Assembly: GCA_016721005.1 (NCBI GenBank)
Contig: JADKJM010000009.1
Location: forward strand, 1-64,000
DNA length: 64,000 nt
Origin: Flavobacteriales bacterium
Lineage (GTDB): Bacteria; Bacteroidota; Bacteroidia; Flavobacteriales_F; PHOS-HE28
Direction: 5' to 3'
Under the pieces are notes generated by a model. That model worked only from the letters and a program-made list of their open reading frames with translations. It ran no database searches and was not told where the DNA came from. Positions 63,057-64,000 of the stretch are shown here, piece by piece. The position numbers and the translations under genes were made by a program. Every line of letters begins with the position of its first letter. Position 1 is the stretch's first letter.

Positions 63057-64000
63057 TCACTGGTCAGCTGTGCTGATCCAAGGGGTGGTGAAGGAACAGG
63101 TGCTATAGGCCTCATCCAACCGCACGTAGGTGCTGGAGATGTGCGCGGTGATCCACTTGTCGATCATCTCCGAACGATGTCGGCCCTCGCAGGCTTGTTG
63201 GATCAGGCGATAGTCCACGCGCAGGTTGGCGCGATGCGGTTCGGTCCGGTTCGCCAGTTGTAGAAGGCGGTAGGCCTTGGTACCGTCCGGCATCACCAAC
63301 AATTGTGGCTCGCTGATCTCCCCGATCTTCAATTTGTCCAACACGAAGAAGGTCTGCTGGTCCAACGCGCTCAGGTCCCAACGGGCGGTGTTCGAGTTGG
63401 GTTCGACCATCATGCCGTTCATCCCCCGGCTCTCCTCGTCATCGCTGAACTCTCCTGCAGCCTTGTTGAAGGTGAGGTCCTCGTTCACCACCATCCGGCG
63501 AATGCTATCAGGAAGGTGCGCGCACGCCGCAGGTCGGCCGCGGCCACTTGCGGGCGCATGAGCACATGCCGGGCATTGTATTGTTCCCCACGTCGCTCGA
63601 TCATCTGCATGAAATGCCAACCATATTCCGTCTTGAACACTTGCGATACTTCCCCTTCCTTCAAGCTGGCCGCCACCGCATCGAAGGCCGGCACCATCGC
63701 ACCGGGTGGCACAAGGCCCAATTCACCGCAATTCGATGCGGACCCGGGGTCTTCCGAGTAAAGGATGGCCACGGTGCAGAAATCCTTCTCTCCTTTCGAG
63801 ACCGCTTCGCGGAACTCCTCCATCTTGCGCCGCACGCGACGTTCCTCGTCCTCGGTCGGCTTCGGTAGGCGGCATCATGGAGTACTCCACTTCGGCCCCG
63901 ATCAAGGGAATGCTGTCCTCCGGGATGCGATCATAGAAGCGCTTCACTTCACGGGGCGTGATGCTCAGGTCCGAGGTGATCTTCTGTTGCATCTGCTGCA
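63057..64000 (-). CDS. SurA-like peptidyl-prolyl isomerase, partial and frameshifted
   Basis: The 5' end lies beyond the window. The visible part starts in the helical chaperone region (QQKITSDLSITPREVKRFYDRIPEDSIP). A parvulin domain follows (CTVAILYSEDPGSASNCGELGLVPPGAMVPAFDAVAASLKEGEVSQVFKTEYGWHFMQMIERRGE) and then a second, diverged parvulin-like domain. The frame must change at about 63870 (one extra base) and about 63512 (one missing base) to stay in register. Such proteins fold outer membrane proteins in the periplasm. Both shifts are near the window edge. Confidence 0.85.

Overview
The window looks like a chromosomal piece of a high-GC, uncultured Bacteroidota bacterium, probably order Flavobacteriales. 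The evidence is several proteins with type IX secretion (T9SS) C-terminal domains, a TonB-dependent receptor next to a DUF4249 protein, a long-form GAPDH, a short housekeeping sigma factor without region 1.1, a fused E1 alpha/beta 2-oxoacid dehydrogenase, and repeated matches to the Bacteroidota -7 promoter box TAnnTTTG (or TAnnTTCG) just upstream of genes. The placement is inferred from family content, not from a database search.

Region 1 (1-18 kb) is accessory-like. It starts with the tail of a secreted protein carrying a paired NDRDPIL module. A frameshifted prenyltransferase/squalene-oxidase-repeat protein, a two-component system and a 17-repeat LRR protein follow. There is also an XRE regulator near a DUF4160-DUF2442 pair. 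Two insertion sequences (IS630-like, 2324-3435; IS4-like, 15748-17167) each interrupt a T9SS cargo gene, and in both cases removing the element and one target copy restores a continuous reading frame. Several simple and palindromic repeats fill the gaps.

Region 2 (18-50 kb) is mostly housekeeping: typA, tRNA-Arg, an S4 RNA-binding protein, an AIM24 protein, E1 dehydrogenase plus esterase, an M1 aminopeptidase, TonB receptor/DUF4249, trxB, rnpB (RNase P RNA), an Smr protein, a NUDIX hydrolase, phosphohexomutase, mltG-dapF, an HtrA protease, rpoD and gap. Within it, at 28.1-28.7 kb, a small GIY-YIG nuclease gene lies between an intact tRNA-Pro and a tRNA-Pro-like fragment, with a second fragment upstream. 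A 14-repeat FG-GAP secreted protein is also here.

Region 3 (50-62 kb) is a probable four-gene minus-strand operon for surface proteins, running from a promoter at about 62.01 kb to a terminator at about 50.75 kb. It encodes a small T9SS protein, a propeller protein, a lysyl-oxidase-like protein ending in the same NDRDPIL module as the protein at the window start, and a very large protein with Ig-like and thrombospondin-type-3 repeats. The first and last genes share an N-terminal beta-sandwich-like domain. The window ends with a MoxR ATPase and a partial SurA-like isomerase.

Quality note: frameshifts cluster in both insertion sequences, in a 243-bp tandem repeat and near the right edge, and there is a 140-bp poly-G/C tract at 50.14-50.28 kb. 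Single-copy genes are nearly all intact. Many of these lesions are therefore probably assembly errors in sequence that could not be polished.
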